Shown: piece after piece, positions 47,526 to 56,270 of the stretch
How positions within the stretch are numbered: the stretch's first letter is position 1
Layout of the letters: each line of letters starts with the position of its first letter
NCBI GenBank assembly: GCA_014156375.1
Contig: RQJH01000001.1
Coordinates: 649,562 to 713,561 of the forward strand
Length of the DNA: 64,000 bases
Direction of reading: 5' to 3'
Source of the DNA: Enterobacteriaceae bacterium 89
GTDB lineage: Bacteria > Pseudomonadota > Gammaproteobacteria > Enterobacterales > Enterobacteriaceae
Made by a program: the position numbers and the translations under genes
The notes under the pieces: model-generated
Told to the model about the DNA's origin: nothing
The model's input: only the letters and a program-made list of their open reading frames with translations
Databases searched by the model: none

Positions 47526-47555
47526 CATGAACGAATCCAACACCGGAGAACCATC

Positions 47556-49058
47556 ATGACCCCACTCTTACAGCTATCAGGCATCAGCAAAGTTTTCCCG
47601 GGCGTACGCGCGCTGGAAGACGTGCAGCTCAGCCTTTGGCCCGGCAAAGTCACCGCGCTGATTGGCGAAAACGGTGCCGGAAAGTCCACGCTGGTCAAAG
47701 TGATGACCGGCATTTATCAGCCTGACGCAGGCAACATTCTTTATAAAGCGATCCCCATCCAGCTGCCCACGCCGGAGTCGGCGCATAAGGTTGGCATTAC
47801 GGCGATCCATCAGGAAACCGTGCTTTTCGACGAACTTTCCGTCACCGAGAACATTTTTGTCGGCCAGTACCTGTACAAAGGCTGGCTGAAAAAACTCGAC
47901 TGGCCGGAGATGCACCGCCGGGCCCAGGCGCTGCTGGCACGTCTTGAAGTGCAGATCGACCCCCGCGCCACGCTGAAAACTCTGAGCATTGCCCAGCGCC
48001 ATATGGTGGCGATTGCCCGTGCGCTGTCGTTTGATGCGCAGGTGGTGATCCTCGACGAACCGACTGCAGCACTCTCACAGCACGAAATTTTAGAGTTTTA
48101 TCAGATCGTTGAGCGTCTGAAGCAGGACGGCAAAGCGATTCTGTTTATCTCGCACAAGTTCGATGAGATCTTCGAACTGGCGGACCACTACACCATTCTG
48201 CGCGATGGGGCGTTTGTCGGCTCCGGCGATATTCACGACATCACCGAAGAGCGGATGGTGGCGATGATGGTCGGGCGCACCATCACCCAGGCCTTCCCGA
48301 AAGTGGCCTGCGAGCCGGGTGAGAAAGTGCTGGAAGTCAAAGACCTGTGTCATCCCACCGAATTCGCGCATATCAACTTCAGCCTGCGCAAAGGCGAAAT
48401 TCTCGGCTTTTATGGCCTGGTCGGTGCCGGACGCACCGAGCTGATGCAGGCGCTCTCAGGCGTCACTCAACCCTCATCCGGTGAAATCGTGCTTAACGGG
48501 AAGAGGGTGCAGTTCCGACAGCCTGCCGATGCGATTAACGCCGGGATTGTCTGCGTGCCGGAAGAGCGGCAAAAGCAGGGGGCGATTATCGAACTGCCTA
48601 TCGCCCAGAACATCAGCCTGCCGCAGCTGCGCAAGCTTAACCCGAACGGCATTCTGGATGACAACCGCGAATGGCAGCTGGCGGACGAGTACGCAAAACG
48701 GCTGCAGGTCAAAGCATTCAGCTGGCGGCAGCCGGTGGAAACGCTCTCCGGCGGCAATCAGCAAAAGGTGGTGATCGGCAAATGGCTCGCCACCCATCCG
48801 GAGGTGATCATCCTCGATGAGCCAACCAAAGGGATCGATATTGGTTCGAAAGCCGCGGTACATCAGTTTATGTCTGAACTGGTGGCACAGGGGCTGGCGG
48901 TGATTATGGTGTCGTCTGAGCTGCCGGAAGTGATGGGCATGGCGGACAGGATCATCGTGATGCACGAAGGGCTGATAGCGGCGGAGTATCGCGCGGGCGA
49001 TGCCTCGGCTGAAGTGATTGTCAGCGCCGCCAGCGGTGCCGGAAGGGAGGCCGCGTGA
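47556..49058 (+). CDS. Rhamnose ABC importer, tandem ATPase
   Basis: This 500-residue protein has two ABC domains in the RbsA/MglA style. The first carries Walker A GENGAGKSTL (about 36-45), the signature region LSIAQRHMVAIARAL and Walker B VILDEPTAAL. The second has a degenerate Walker A GLVGAGRTEL but an intact LSGGNQQKVVIGKWL signature and ILDEPTKGID. One degenerate domain is normal for this family. It overlaps the first permease gene by one base. Confidence 0.9.
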   Translation: MTPLLQLSGISKVFPGVRALEDVQLSLWPGKVTALIGENGAGKSTLVKVMTGIYQPDAGNILYKAIPIQLPTPESAHKVGITAIHQETVLFDELSVTENIFVGQYLYKGWLKKLDWPEMHRRAQALLARLEVQIDPRATLKTLSIAQRHMVAIARALSFDAQVVILDEPTAALSQHEILEFYQIVERLKQDGKAILFISHKFDEIFELADHYTILRDGAFVGSGDIHDITEERMVAMMVGRTITQAFPKVACEPGEKVLEVKDLCHPTEFAHINFSLRKGEILGFYGLVGAGRTELMQALSGVTQPSSGEIVLNGKRVQFRQPADAINAGIVCVPEERQKQGAIIELPIAQNISLPQLRKLNPNGILDDNREWQLADEYAKRLQVKAFSWRQPVETLSGGNQQKVVIGKWLATHPEVIILDEPTKGIDIGSKAAVHQFMSELVAQGLAVIMVSSELPEVMGMADRIIVMHEGLIAAEYRAGDASAEVIVSAASGAGREAA

Positions 49059-50059
49059 TGCAACAGTTACTCAAGCATCGTGAAGCACTGCTCGCTGGGG
49101 TGATTGTGCTGCTGGTCCTCGCCATCGGCAGCCGCACGCCGTCGTTTATCGCGCCGGGCAATCTGGTGGAGATGTTCAACGACACGGCGATCCTGATTAT
49201 CCTCGCGCTGGGGCAGATGATGGTGCTGCTGACCAAAGGCATCGATCTGTCGATGGCCGCTAATCTGGCGCTGACCGGGATGATCGTCGCCCTGCTCAAC
49301 TTCCACTATCCCCAGCTTCCGGTCGTTGTGCTGCTGGCACTGGCAACGGTGCTCGGTCTGCTGATGGGCGTTATCAACGGCCTGCTGGTGTGGAAGCTCG
49401 GCATTCCGGCGATTGTGGTGACGCTTGGCACCATGAGCATTTATCGCGGGATCATCTTTTTGCTGTCCAACGGCGGCTGGGTGAACGCCAACCAGATGAG
49501 CGCCGATTTTCTCGGTCTGCCGCGCGCGTCGCTGCTGGGTATGCCTGTACTCAGCTGGTTCGCTATCGCCGCGCTCTTTATTGTTGGCTACTTCCTGCGC
49601 TATAGCCGGACCGGACGCGCACTCTATACCGCTGGCGGTAACGCCACGGCGGCGTACTACACCGGGATCAACGCCGGGAAAATGCAGTTTGTCAGCTTCT
49701 GCCTCTCTGGCGCATTAGCCGGGTTCTGCGGCTATTTGTGGATCTCGCGCTTCGCCGTGGCCTATGTCGACGTTGCCAACGGTTTTGAGCTCCAGGTTGT
49801 TGCCGCCTGCGTGATCGGCGGCATCAGCACCACCGGCGGCACCGGGCGCGTGCTCGGCTGTCTGTTTGGCGCGCTGTTCCTCGGGGTTATCAACAACGCG
49901 CTGCCGGTGATTGGCATTTCGCCGTTCTGGCAGATGGCGATTTCCGGCGCGGTGATCGTCATTGCGGTGATCCTCAACGAGCGCGGCAACAAGCGTAAAG
50001 GCCGTCTGATCCTGCGCGATGCGGCGCTGGCCCGGCAAAAACTGGCGGTGAAATCATGA
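49058..50059 (+). CDS. Rhamnose ABC importer, permease 1
   Basis: This inner-membrane permease of the RbsC type has 333 residues from the ATG at 49058, which has GGGAGG 7 nt upstream; a GTG one codon earlier is also possible. About eight to ten hydrophobic segments and the conserved GGIxxxGGxG-type loop (CVIGGISTTGGTGRVLG) that contacts the ATPase are visible. Start and stop codons overlap with both neighbours, pointing to coupled translation of one transporter. Confidence 0.88.
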   Translation: MQQLLKHREALLAGVIVLLVLAIGSRTPSFIAPGNLVEMFNDTAILIILALGQMMVLLTKGIDLSMAANLALTGMIVALLNFHYPQLPVVVLLALATVLGLLMGVINGLLVWKLGIPAIVVTLGTMSIYRGIIFLLSNGGWVNANQMSADFLGLPRASLLGMPVLSWFAIAALFIVGYFLRYSRTGRALYTAGGNATAAYYTGINAGKMQFVSFCLSGALAGFCGYLWISRFAVAYVDVANGFELQVVAACVIGGISTTGGTGRVLGCLFGALFLGVINNALPVIGISPFWQMAISGAVIVIAVILNERGNKRKGRLILRDAALARQKLAVKS

Positions 50060-51060
50060 ACAAGACTCTGACTTCTGAAGAGATGCAAAACCCGTCTTCT
50101 GCGCCATCGATTTTCCAGCGTCTGGCGTGCTGGGAAGGCTTTTTGCTGGCGGTCACTCTGGCGGTGTTTGTGGTCAACGCCTTTGCCTCACCCTACTTCC
50201 TCAACGTCTGGAACCTGTCCGACGCGACGTTCAACTTCACCGAGAAAGCGATCATCGTGTTGCCGATGGCGATGCTGATTATCGCCCGTGAAATTGACCT
50301 GTCGGTCGCGGCCATCATCGCCCTGAGCTCAACGGCGATGGGCTTCTGCGCGGCGGCAGGGATGGACACGCCGGTTTTGATAATTGTGGGACTTGGCGTT
50401 GGCGTGCTGTGTGGTCTGCTGAATGGTCTGCTGGTCACGCGGCTCAACCTGTCGTCGATTGTGATCACCATCGGCACCATGAGCCTGTTCCGCGGCATTT
50501 CCTACATTTTGCTCGGTGACCAGGCGCTGAATCAGTATCCGGCGAGCTTTGCCTGGTTTGGTCAGGGCTATGTGTGGCAGGCGCTGTCGTTTGAGTTTGC
50601 GCTGTTTATCGTGCTTGCCATCGCCTTCACCTTCCTGCTGCACAAGACCAACTTTGGCCGTCGCACGTTTGCCATCGGCAATAACCCGACCGGCGCGTGG
50701 TATTCGGGCATTAACGTCAAGCGTCACAACCTGATTCTGTTCGTACTGGTAGGGTTGATGTCGGGTCTGGCGGCGGTGCTGCTGACTTCACGTCTGGGCA
50801 GCACGCGCCCGACGATTGCGCTGGGCTGGGAGCTGTCGGTGGTGACGATGGCGGTGCTCGGCGGCGTCAATATTCTCGGCGGATCCGGCAGCATGCCGGG
50901 GGTAATTATCGCGGCGTTTCTGATGGGGCTGGTCACCTTCGGACTGAGCCTACTCAACGTGCCGGGTATCGTGATGTCGATCATCATCGGCGCGATGCTG
51001 ATTGTGGTGATTTCGCTGCCGATTGTGACCCGACGGATTTTGCAACGGAGAAGGCTTTGA
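50056..51060 (+). CDS. Rhamnose ABC importer, permease 2
   Basis: This second RbsC-type permease has 334 residues and overlaps permease 1 by ATGA. The EAA-like loop reads AVLGGVNILGGSGSMPG. It is clearly related to, but distinct from, permease 1, which fits the heterodimeric permease pairs of rhizobial rhamnose importers. A palindromic repeat follows before the dehydrogenase gene. Confidence 0.88.
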   Translation: MNKTLTSEEMQNPSSAPSIFQRLACWEGFLLAVTLAVFVVNAFASPYFLNVWNLSDATFNFTEKAIIVLPMAMLIIAREIDLSVAAIIALSSTAMGFCAAAGMDTPVLIIVGLGVGVLCGLLNGLLVTRLNLSSIVITIGTMSLFRGISYILLGDQALNQYPASFAWFGQGYVWQALSFEFALFIVLAIAFTFLLHKTNFGRRTFAIGNNPTGAWYSGINVKRHNLILFVLVGLMSGLAAVLLTSRLGSTRPTIALGWELSVVTMAVLGGVNILGGSGSMPGVIIAAFLMGLVTFGLSLLNVPGIVMSIIIGAMLIVVISLPIVTRRILQRRRL

Positions 51061-51063
51061 TTT

Positions 51064-51143
51064 CCCCCTCTCCCTAACCCTCTCCCAAAGGGAGAGGGAA
51101 TCGCTTTTCTCCCTCTCCTTGGGGAGAGGGCCGGGGAGAGGGG
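51064..51143. repeat. GAGAGGG palindromic repeat, copy 8
   Basis: Two facing units (CCCTCTCCCAAAGGGAGAGGG and CCCTCTCCTTGGGGAGAGGG) lie between permease 2 and the alcohol dehydrogenase. This is the third copy inside the rha operon. Confidence 0.8.
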
Positions 51144-51180
51144 AACGGAATACCTGAAACTGAAATTAAGGAGAATTATC

Positions 51181-52329
51181 ATGAGCTTTATGTTGGCACT
51201 GCCAAAAATCAGCCTGCACGGCGCAGGCGCAATTGGTGATATGGTCAATCTGGTGGCGGGCAAACAGTGGGGTAAAGCGCTGATTGTCACCGACGGTCAG
51301 CTGGTCAAACTTGGGCTGCTGGACAGCCTGTTTGCCGCGCTGGACCAGCACCAGATGTCGTATCACCTGTTTGATGGCGTGTTCCCGAACCCGACCGAAG
51401 CGCTGGTGCAAAAGGGCTATCAAACTTACTGCGACGCGGAATGCGATTACCTGATCGCCTTCGGCGGCGGCAGCCCGATCGATACCGCCAAAGCCATCAA
51501 GATCCTCACCGCCAACCCTGGCCCATCAACGGATTACTCCGGCGTCGGTAAGGTGAAAAATCCCGGCGTGCCGCTGGTTGCCATTAACACCACCGCGGGC
51601 ACGGCCGCAGAAATGACCAGCAACGCGGTTATCATCGACAGCGTGCGCCAGGTAAAAGAAGTGATTATCGACACCAACATCATTCCGGACATCGCCGTGG
51701 ATGATGCCAGTGTGATGCTGGATATTCCGGCCTCCGTCACCGCCGCCACCGGCATGGATGCGCTGACCCACGCGATCGAAGCCTATGTTTCCGTTGGCGC
51801 GCATCCGCTGACCGACGCCAATGCGCTGGAAGCCATTCGCCTGATTAATCTGTGGTTGCCAAAAGCGGTGGACGATGGGCACAACCTTGAAGCCCGCGAG
51901 CAAATGGCGTTCGGACAATATCTGGCGGGCATGGCTTTCAACAGCGCCGGTCTGGGGCTGGTTCACGCGCTAGCGCATCAGCCTGGTGCTACCCACAATC
52001 TGCCGCACGGCGTGTGCAACGCCATCCTGCTGCCGATCATCGAAAACTTTAACCGTCCGAAAGCCGTCGCTCGCTTCGCCCGCGTGGCGCAGGTGATGGG
52101 CGTCGACACTCGCGGCATGAGTGATGAAGCCGCCAGCATGTCTGCCATTCAGGCAATTCGCGATCTGAGCGCCCGCGTCGGTATTCCTGCCGGACTCAGC
52201 CAGCTTGGCGTGACCAAAGCGGATATCGAAGGCTGGCTGGACAAAGCCCTCGCCGATCCATGCGCGCCGGGCAACCCACGCACCGCCAGCCGCGACGAAG
52301 TGCGCGAGCTGTATCTGGAGGCATTATGA
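51181..52329 (+). CDS. fucO: Iron-dependent alcohol dehydrogenase, probable lactaldehyde reductase
   Basis: This group III dehydrogenase has 382 residues, as in FucO. The NAD-binding GGGSPID (95-101) and iron ligands D193, H197, H262 and H276 are present. By eye it is at least as close to E. coli YiaY as to FucO (for example [12 protein letters not shown] and [18 protein letters not shown]). The job of reducing L-lactaldehyde to 1,2-propanediol is therefore inferred from its place after rhaD and directly before rhaM, which it overlaps by ATGA. AAGGAG precedes the start. Confidence 0.78.
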   Translation: MSFMLALPKISLHGAGAIGDMVNLVAGKQWGKALIVTDGQLVKLGLLDSLFAALDQHQMSYHLFDGVFPNPTEALVQKGYQTYCDAECDYLIAFGGGSPIDTAKAIKILTANPGPSTDYSGVGKVKNPGVPLVAINTTAGTAAEMTSNAVIIDSVRQVKEVIIDTNIIPDIAVDDASVMLDIPASVTAATGMDALTHAIEAYVSVGAHPLTDANALEAIRLINLWLPKAVDDGHNLEAREQMAFGQYLAGMAFNSAGLGLVHALAHQPGATHNLPHGVCNAILLPIIENFNRPKAVARFARVAQVMGVDTRGMSDEAASMSAIQAIRDLSARVGIPAGLSQLGVTKADIEGWLDKALADPCAPGNPRTASRDEVRELYLEAL

Positions 52330-52640
52330 TCCGCAAAGCGTTTGTGATGCAGGTACATCCGCACGCTCACGAGGAGTATGAGCGCCGCCATAATCCCATC
52401 TGGCCGGAACTGGAAACGGTGCTGAAGGACCACGGCGCGCACCATTACGCCATCTTCCTCGACAAAACCCGCAACCTGCTGTTTGCCACGGTGGAGATTG
52501 AGTCAGAAGATCGCTGGAACGCCGTCGCCAGTACCGACGTCTGCCAGCGCTGGTGGAAATACATGGGTGAAGTGATGCCGGCGAACCCGGACAACAGCCC
52601 GGTGAGTTCGGAGCTTAAGGAAGTGTTCTGGCTGGAGTAA
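52326..52640 (+). CDS. rhaM: L-rhamnose mutarotase
   Basis: RhaM interconverts the alpha and beta anomers of L-rhamnose. The start at 52326, within the stop of the preceding gene, gives 104 residues as in E. coli. The active-site residues Y18 and H22 ([14 protein letters not shown]) and the [10 protein letters not shown] motif are intact. It ends the rha operon, only 4 bp from the convergent toxin gene, with no obvious terminator between them. Confidence 0.95.
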   Translation: MIRKAFVMQVHPHAHEEYERRHNPIWPELETVLKDHGAHHYAIFLDKTRNLLFATVEIESEDRWNAVASTDVCQRWWKYMGEVMPANPDNSPVSSELKEVFWLE

Positions 52641-52644
52641 CGAA

Positions 52645-52941
52645 CTAAAGCCAGTAAAGACGGGACTCAACATCCTGAGAGTGGTGTAACACTCTGATAA
52701 TCCTGATCAGTAACGGTTTATCCAGGTAAAAAATGACGTGGCTTGCATAAGGTAATGAGCAGATATCGCCTCCCAGCTCGCCACGTCGTCTTCCAATTTT
52801 ATGTTCTGCAAGCTGCGTGAATCTGCCAGACATTTGCCGGATGTATTCATCCGCCCTTGCAATCCCAAACTGGCTGTAGCCATAAAACCAGATGGATTCC
52901 AGATCCTCATTCGCTTTTTCGGTCAGCTCAATCGCTTTCAT
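52645..52941 (-). CDS. ParE/RelE-family toxin
   Basis: This 98-residue protein has the ParE/RelE fold pattern: an N-terminal strand-helix (IELTEKANEDLESIWFYGYSQFG), a central basic segment (RRRGELGGDICSLPYASHVIFYL) and a final IIRVLHHSQDVESRLYWL typical of ParE toxins. Members of this family poison gyrase or cleave mRNA; which applies here cannot be told from the sequence. It overlaps the antitoxin gene by 14 nt and is translated second, the usual order. Confidence 0.85.
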   Translation of the reverse strand: MKAIELTEKANEDLESIWFYGYSQFGIARADEYIRQMSGRFTQLAEHKIGRRRGELGGDICSLPYASHVIFYLDKPLLIRIIRVLHHSQDVESRLYWL

Positions 52942-53194
52942 CCTTAATACCTGCCCTGGTTTTTACTTTCCGGAGAAAGGCTTCCTGCTCCCAGCGCTGG
53001 GAAGTTCCTTCATCCAATCCTTCCGCCAGCAGGCGTTTTAACGCCTGAAGCTGAGATTCAGCCTGCTTCTCTCGCAGCAGCCGCAGTGAGTCACGAATAA
53101 CTTCACTCTGAGTTCGGTAATCTCCTGAGGAAATCAGAGACTCAACGAACTGGCGAAGCTCATCGCCTAAATCAACCGTCATCGTTCTTGCCAT
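52928..53194 (-). CDS. ParD-family ribbon-helix-helix antitoxin
   Basis: This 88-residue protein has an N-terminal ribbon-helix-helix (TMTVDLGDELRQFVESLISSGDYRTQSEVIRDSLRLL) for DNA binding and a charged C-terminal tail that should wrap the toxin. The start follows GGGAG by about 9 nt. A perfect inverted repeat sits in its promoter region, fitting autorepression. The pair lies at the junction between the rha operon and the accessory segment. Confidence 0.87.
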   Translation of the reverse strand: MARTMTVDLGDELRQFVESLISSGDYRTQSEVIRDSLRLLREKQAESQLQALKRLLAEGLDEGTSQRWEQEAFLRKVKTRAGIKDESD

Positions 53195-53210
53195 TATTCA
53201 TCTCTCCCGC

Positions 53211-53227
53211 GTAAGATTTATTCTTAC
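53211..53227. promoter_or_regulatory. Candidate operator of the parD-parE pair
   Basis: GTAAGA and TCTTAC form a perfect 6-bp inverted repeat around 5 bp, 17 bp upstream of the antitoxin start. A further TCTTA (53229-53233) repeats the half-site. Tandem short half-sites are typical of ribbon-helix-helix autoregulation. Confidence 0.6.
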
Positions 53228-53310
53228 ATCTTAGCGCTTCAGCCTGTCACGATGCCAGTTGAAGTTAAGCCGGGAAAAAAACGCCCGATTTCTCAGGCGT
53301 TTTCCTGTCA

Positions 53311-54678
53311 TCAGAAATAGTACTTAAACCGCACGCGGCCGCCGTAGCGGTTATCGTCGCTGCTGATGCTGCTGTCGCCGCTAATTTGCGACCAGTATGC
53401 GCCGAGATAGATATTGAAGTTCTGCATATCCATCACGTTCGGAATTTGGTACGAGGCGTGAACGGTGTGGATATCGTAAGTGCCTGCATCGCCAAACCAG
53501 CAGTCGTCGTCACAGGTTACGCCCGCGTAATCATCCACTTTGTTGTGCGCGTAGATGTAGCCCAGCTCGAAGCGATGCCACAGCGCGTTGACGCCGGCGG
53601 TGAAATCTTTTTCATCCGTTGCGTCCAGATACGCCGTATTGAGGTTCACCACGACGCCGTTTTCAGGATCGTTCTGCAGGCCGTTCCACGTCATGGTCAT
53701 GCCATAGCCGGTACGGTCCGACTGATCGACAAAGTGCCCGTTTGCATCGTAATAACCGTAGGCGTTGTTGACCACGTTGCTTTCCATCGCCGCCGCCACC
53801 GAGAACGCGCCTTCAGTCCACGACACCACCGGACGCAGATAGGCCACGTTTTTCTGTTGCTCCATGCTGCGGCCATGATAATCGCCGTCGTTGTACAGTG
53901 ACGTGCCGTCCTCCAGCAGGGTGTTCAGTTCAAAATACCAGTTCCCCAGCTGCTTGCTCATCAGGAAGTTACCGCCGTCGTCGGAACGCCCGCGCCCTTC
54001 TTTCATCATATAGATATAGCCGTGCCCATCGTCATACAGATCGTTGGCGGTATTTCCCGAATGCTCAATAAAAGTATCCTGATTCAGCGGGAACATGTCA
54101 TAGGCTTCGAAGCGACCGACTTTTATTTTCCAGTCATCCTGCTGACCAAAAAAGAACACCGCATCATCAAGATTCATTGAACCCGTCATATCTGCCAGCG
54201 GTTGTGCAGAAAAACCAGCGAAATAACCGTTCTGCAATGTTCTTATTCCGTCAAAGCCTAACAGGATGCGGCCATTTAAATCCCAGCGCTCATTGCTGTC
54301 ATCCTGATTGGAAATAATAGAACCTTTACGGCTCTCGGCATCCATATTGAATTCAACATCACCATAAACTTTCAAATCGCCGTAGCCGGAAAGTGAAAGC
54401 GCTGGTACAGACGCGTTCTTCTTCGTCTCTTCTTTCGGCGTTTCGTTCTTCACTGTGACCTGTTGCTGAACCTGTTGAAGCTCCTGCCTGTCAGTGACCT
54501 GCTGCGCTTTAAGCTGCTGGACCTGTGCTTCCGCCGCGGTAGCACGATTCTCAGCAGAGGCGAGCCGCTCTTCGAGGATTTGCAAACGCTGTTCAACGGT
54601 CAGTGGAGAGGATTTAGCAGACACGGAATGGCTGGCAATCAATAAACCGACAGCCATCGCCAGGGTTGTTTTTCTCAT
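53311..54678 (-). CDS. Outer-membrane carbohydrate porin with N-terminal coiled coil
   Basis: The ATG at 54678, 9 nt after AGGA, gives 455 residues with a signal peptide ending SHSVSA. A coiled-coil stretch follows (about 30-78, LTVEQRLQILEERLASAENRATAAEAQVQQLKAQ), as in the sucrose and raffinose porins ScrY and RafY. A beta-barrel region ends in FKYYF, the aromatic C-terminus recognised for outer-membrane assembly. Residues 110-455 are rich in aromatic and acidic residues, typical of LamB-like sugar channels. The sugar is unknown. It stands alone next to the PTS operons and may supply one of them. Confidence 0.82.
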   Translation of the reverse strand: MRKTTLAMAVGLLIASHSVSAKSSPLTVEQRLQILEERLASAENRATAAEAQVQQLKAQQVTDRQELQQVQQQVTVKNETPKEETKKNASVPALSLSGYGDLKVYGDVEFNMDAESRKGSIISNQDDSNERWDLNGRILLGFDGIRTLQNGYFAGFSAQPLADMTGSMNLDDAVFFFGQQDDWKIKVGRFEAYDMFPLNQDTFIEHSGNTANDLYDDGHGYIYMMKEGRGRSDDGGNFLMSKQLGNWYFELNTLLEDGTSLYNDGDYHGRSMEQQKNVAYLRPVVSWTEGAFSVAAAMESNVVNNAYGYYDANGHFVDQSDRTGYGMTMTWNGLQNDPENGVVVNLNTAYLDATDEKDFTAGVNALWHRFELGYIYAHNKVDDYAGVTCDDDCWFGDAGTYDIHTVHASYQIPNVMDMQNFNIYLGAYWSQISGDSSISSDDNRYGGRVRFKYYF

Positions 54679-54792
54679 ATTTAGCATTCCTTGAGGCAAT
54701 AAAAAATAGCGGTAAATTCCCGCTGCGAATAGATATTTGAGGTGAATGCTTTTTATAGTTATTATTGATTTATCAAAAGGTCATAACCTTTA

Positions 54793-54811
54793 TTTCACAA
54801 AAGGCGTGAAA
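54793..54811. promoter_or_regulatory. Inverted repeat upstream of the porin gene
   Basis: TTTCAC and GTGAAA form a perfect 6-bp inverted repeat around 7 bp, about 115 bp before the porin start. The half-site orientation is opposite to a CRP site (TGTGA-N6-TCACA), so another dimeric regulator is more likely. The surrounding 54680-54920 is AT-rich and holds nothing else I recognise. Confidence 0.45.
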
Positions 54812-54922
54812 CAGACTTTTTAATAATATTATTAAGCAGTGAGGAGAAAAACGAAAAATAACCCGTAACGTGAGCAAGATAACAACTCAGTTTTTAACTA
54901 TAAATCTAATAAATATATAAAG

Positions 54923-54949
54923 GGAAAAAGCGCCCTCATTATTGAGGGC
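54923..54949 (-). terminator. Terminator after the XRE-cupin gene
   Basis: On the minus strand GCCCTCA and TGAGGGC pair around a 4-nt loop, followed by GCTTTTTCCC. Confidence 0.8.
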
Positions 54950-54957
54950 AGTTATTA

Positions 54958-55506
54958 TTAATTCTGTTCCGCGACCAGCAGCGCCTGGGTATCCGCTTCC
55001 AGCGCCTTAAAGACGTGCTCCTGATCGGCCGGATAGCAGATGTAATCTCCGGCATTCAATTCTTCTGGCGCTTCCGTCAGCCCGACCAGCGCCCGGCCCT
55101 GAGTCACGATGATGTGCTCCACGGAACCCGGCGGATGCGGCTGGGAAATCCGATCGGCACCTGGCTGAGTCATCAGCAGGTAGATATCACGGCGTGCGCC
55201 CGGCGGGCAGGCGGCCAGTAAGATGGCCTCATAGTTTGCCTGTCCTGCCACCACCTTCGTTCCTTCTCCCCGGCGAATCACCTGAGTGGTGGGAAGCTGC
55301 GGCTCCAGCAGGCGGGCAAAAGGAATATCCAGCGCCACGCAAAGCGACCACAGCGTTTCCAGGCTAGGGTTACCGTTACCCGCTTCCAGCTGCGACAGCG
55401 TGGATTTAGCTATCCCGGCCCGGCGGGCAATCTCCGCCAGTGAAAGTCCGGTTCGCTGGCGTTCGCGCACCAGGCTTTTCGCGATCACGCTGATTGGCTG
55501 CGTCAT
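54958..55506 (-). CDS. XRE-family regulator with C-terminal cupin
   Basis: The start at 55506, 6 nt after GGAG, gives 182 residues. An N-terminal helix-turn-helix (about 9-62, LSLAEIARRAGIAKSTLSQLEAGNGNPS) is followed by a cupin (HPPGSVEHIIVTQGRALVG and GDYICYPADQEHVFKA). This is the architecture of small-molecule-responsive repressors such as E. coli YdcN and SutR. It is divergent from azlCD across 101 bp with a perfect palindrome, so it most likely controls azlCD. The ligand is unknown. Confidence 0.88.
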   Translation of the reverse strand: MTQPISVIAKSLVRERQRTGLSLAEIARRAGIAKSTLSQLEAGNGNPSLETLWSLCVALDIPFARLLEPQLPTTQVIRRGEGTKVVAGQANYEAILLAACPPGARRDIYLLMTQPGADRISQPHPPGSVEHIIVTQGRALVGLTEAPEELNAGDYICYPADQEHVFKALEADTQALLVAEQN

Positions 55507-55530
55507 ACACGGCTCCATGTTCTATAAAAA

Positions 55531-55543
55531 GAACGAATCGTTC
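55531..55543. promoter_or_regulatory. Palindromic operator between the XRE-cupin gene and azlC
   Basis: GAACGAATCGTTC is a perfect palindrome around a central A. A further half-site TCGTTC lies at 55585-55590, beyond a TATAAT at 55573-55578 that could be the azlC -10. The repeated half-sites suggest the operator of the adjacent regulator. Confidence 0.6.
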
Positions 55544-55607
55544 ATCTTGTAAAACGACTCAACAGTGTTCATTATAATGGAAACTCGTTCGATATGGCTA
55601 AAATTGT

Positions 55608-56270
55608 ATGATCCGACACTCTCTCGCCTGCCTGAAAGGCGACACTATCAAAGCGATTTTCCTCGTCTGCGTGGCGGTTGGCGTGGTTGGCGTCTCCTAC
55701 GGTTCACTGGCGATGTCCTGGGGCTTTCCTCTGTGGGTGCCTCTGGCGTTATCCACCCTGGTGCTGGCGGGCGCTTCCGAATTTATGTTTATCGGGATTA
55801 TCGCCAGCGGCGGCAACCCGCTGGCTGCGGCGGCTGCGGGGTTACTGGTTAACGCGCGTCATATTCCGTTCGGCGTGGCGGTGCGTGAACTGGTGGGCAA
55901 ACGCGCCCTCGGGCTGTTGGGCTGCCACATCATGAACGACGAAAGCGTGGTGTTCGGTATGTCGCAGCCTACGCCGGAACAGCGCAAAGCCGCTTACTGG
56001 CTGTGCGGCAGCGGCGTTGCCATTCTGTGGCCGCTCGGCGTTTTGCTCGGCAGCGGCGTCGGCAAATTACTCCCTTCACCTGAAACCATCGGGCTGGACG
56101 CGGTGTTCCCGGCGATCCTTTTGGCGCTGGTTATCCCGGCCTTTAAAAAGCGCACCACCCTGATTCGCGCCATGACCGGAGCGGTGATTTCACTGGCCTC
56201 CGTGCCGTTCACTCCAGCAGGCGTGCCGGTACTGCTGTCGTTGTTGGGTATTTTTGCGAGGAAGAAATGA
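55608..56270 (+). CDS. azlC: AzlC-family amino acid exporter, large subunit
   Basis: This 220-residue inner-membrane protein of the AzlC/YgaZ family exports branched-chain or related amino acids together with AzlD. About five or six hydrophobic segments are visible, with the family motifs YGSLAMSWGFPLW and LLVNARHIPFG. The substrate is not determined by sequence. It overlaps azlD by 4 nt and is probably controlled by the divergent XRE-cupin protein. Confidence 0.86.
   Translation: MIRHSLACLKGDTIKAIFLVCVAVGVVGVSYGSLAMSWGFPLWVPLALSTLVLAGASEFMFIGIIASGGNPLAAAAAGLLVNARHIPFGVAVRELVGKRALGLLGCHIMNDESVVFGMSQPTPEQRKAAYWLCGSGVAILWPLGVLLGSGVGKLLPSPETIGLDAVFPAILLALVIPAFKKRTTLIRAMTGAVISLASVPFTPAGVPVLLSLLGIFARKK

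Noticed and set aside
54793-54811. CRP site upstream of the porin gene
   Set aside because: The half-sites read TTTCAC...GTGAAA, the reverse of the TGTGA-N6-TCACA order, with a 7-bp spacer.
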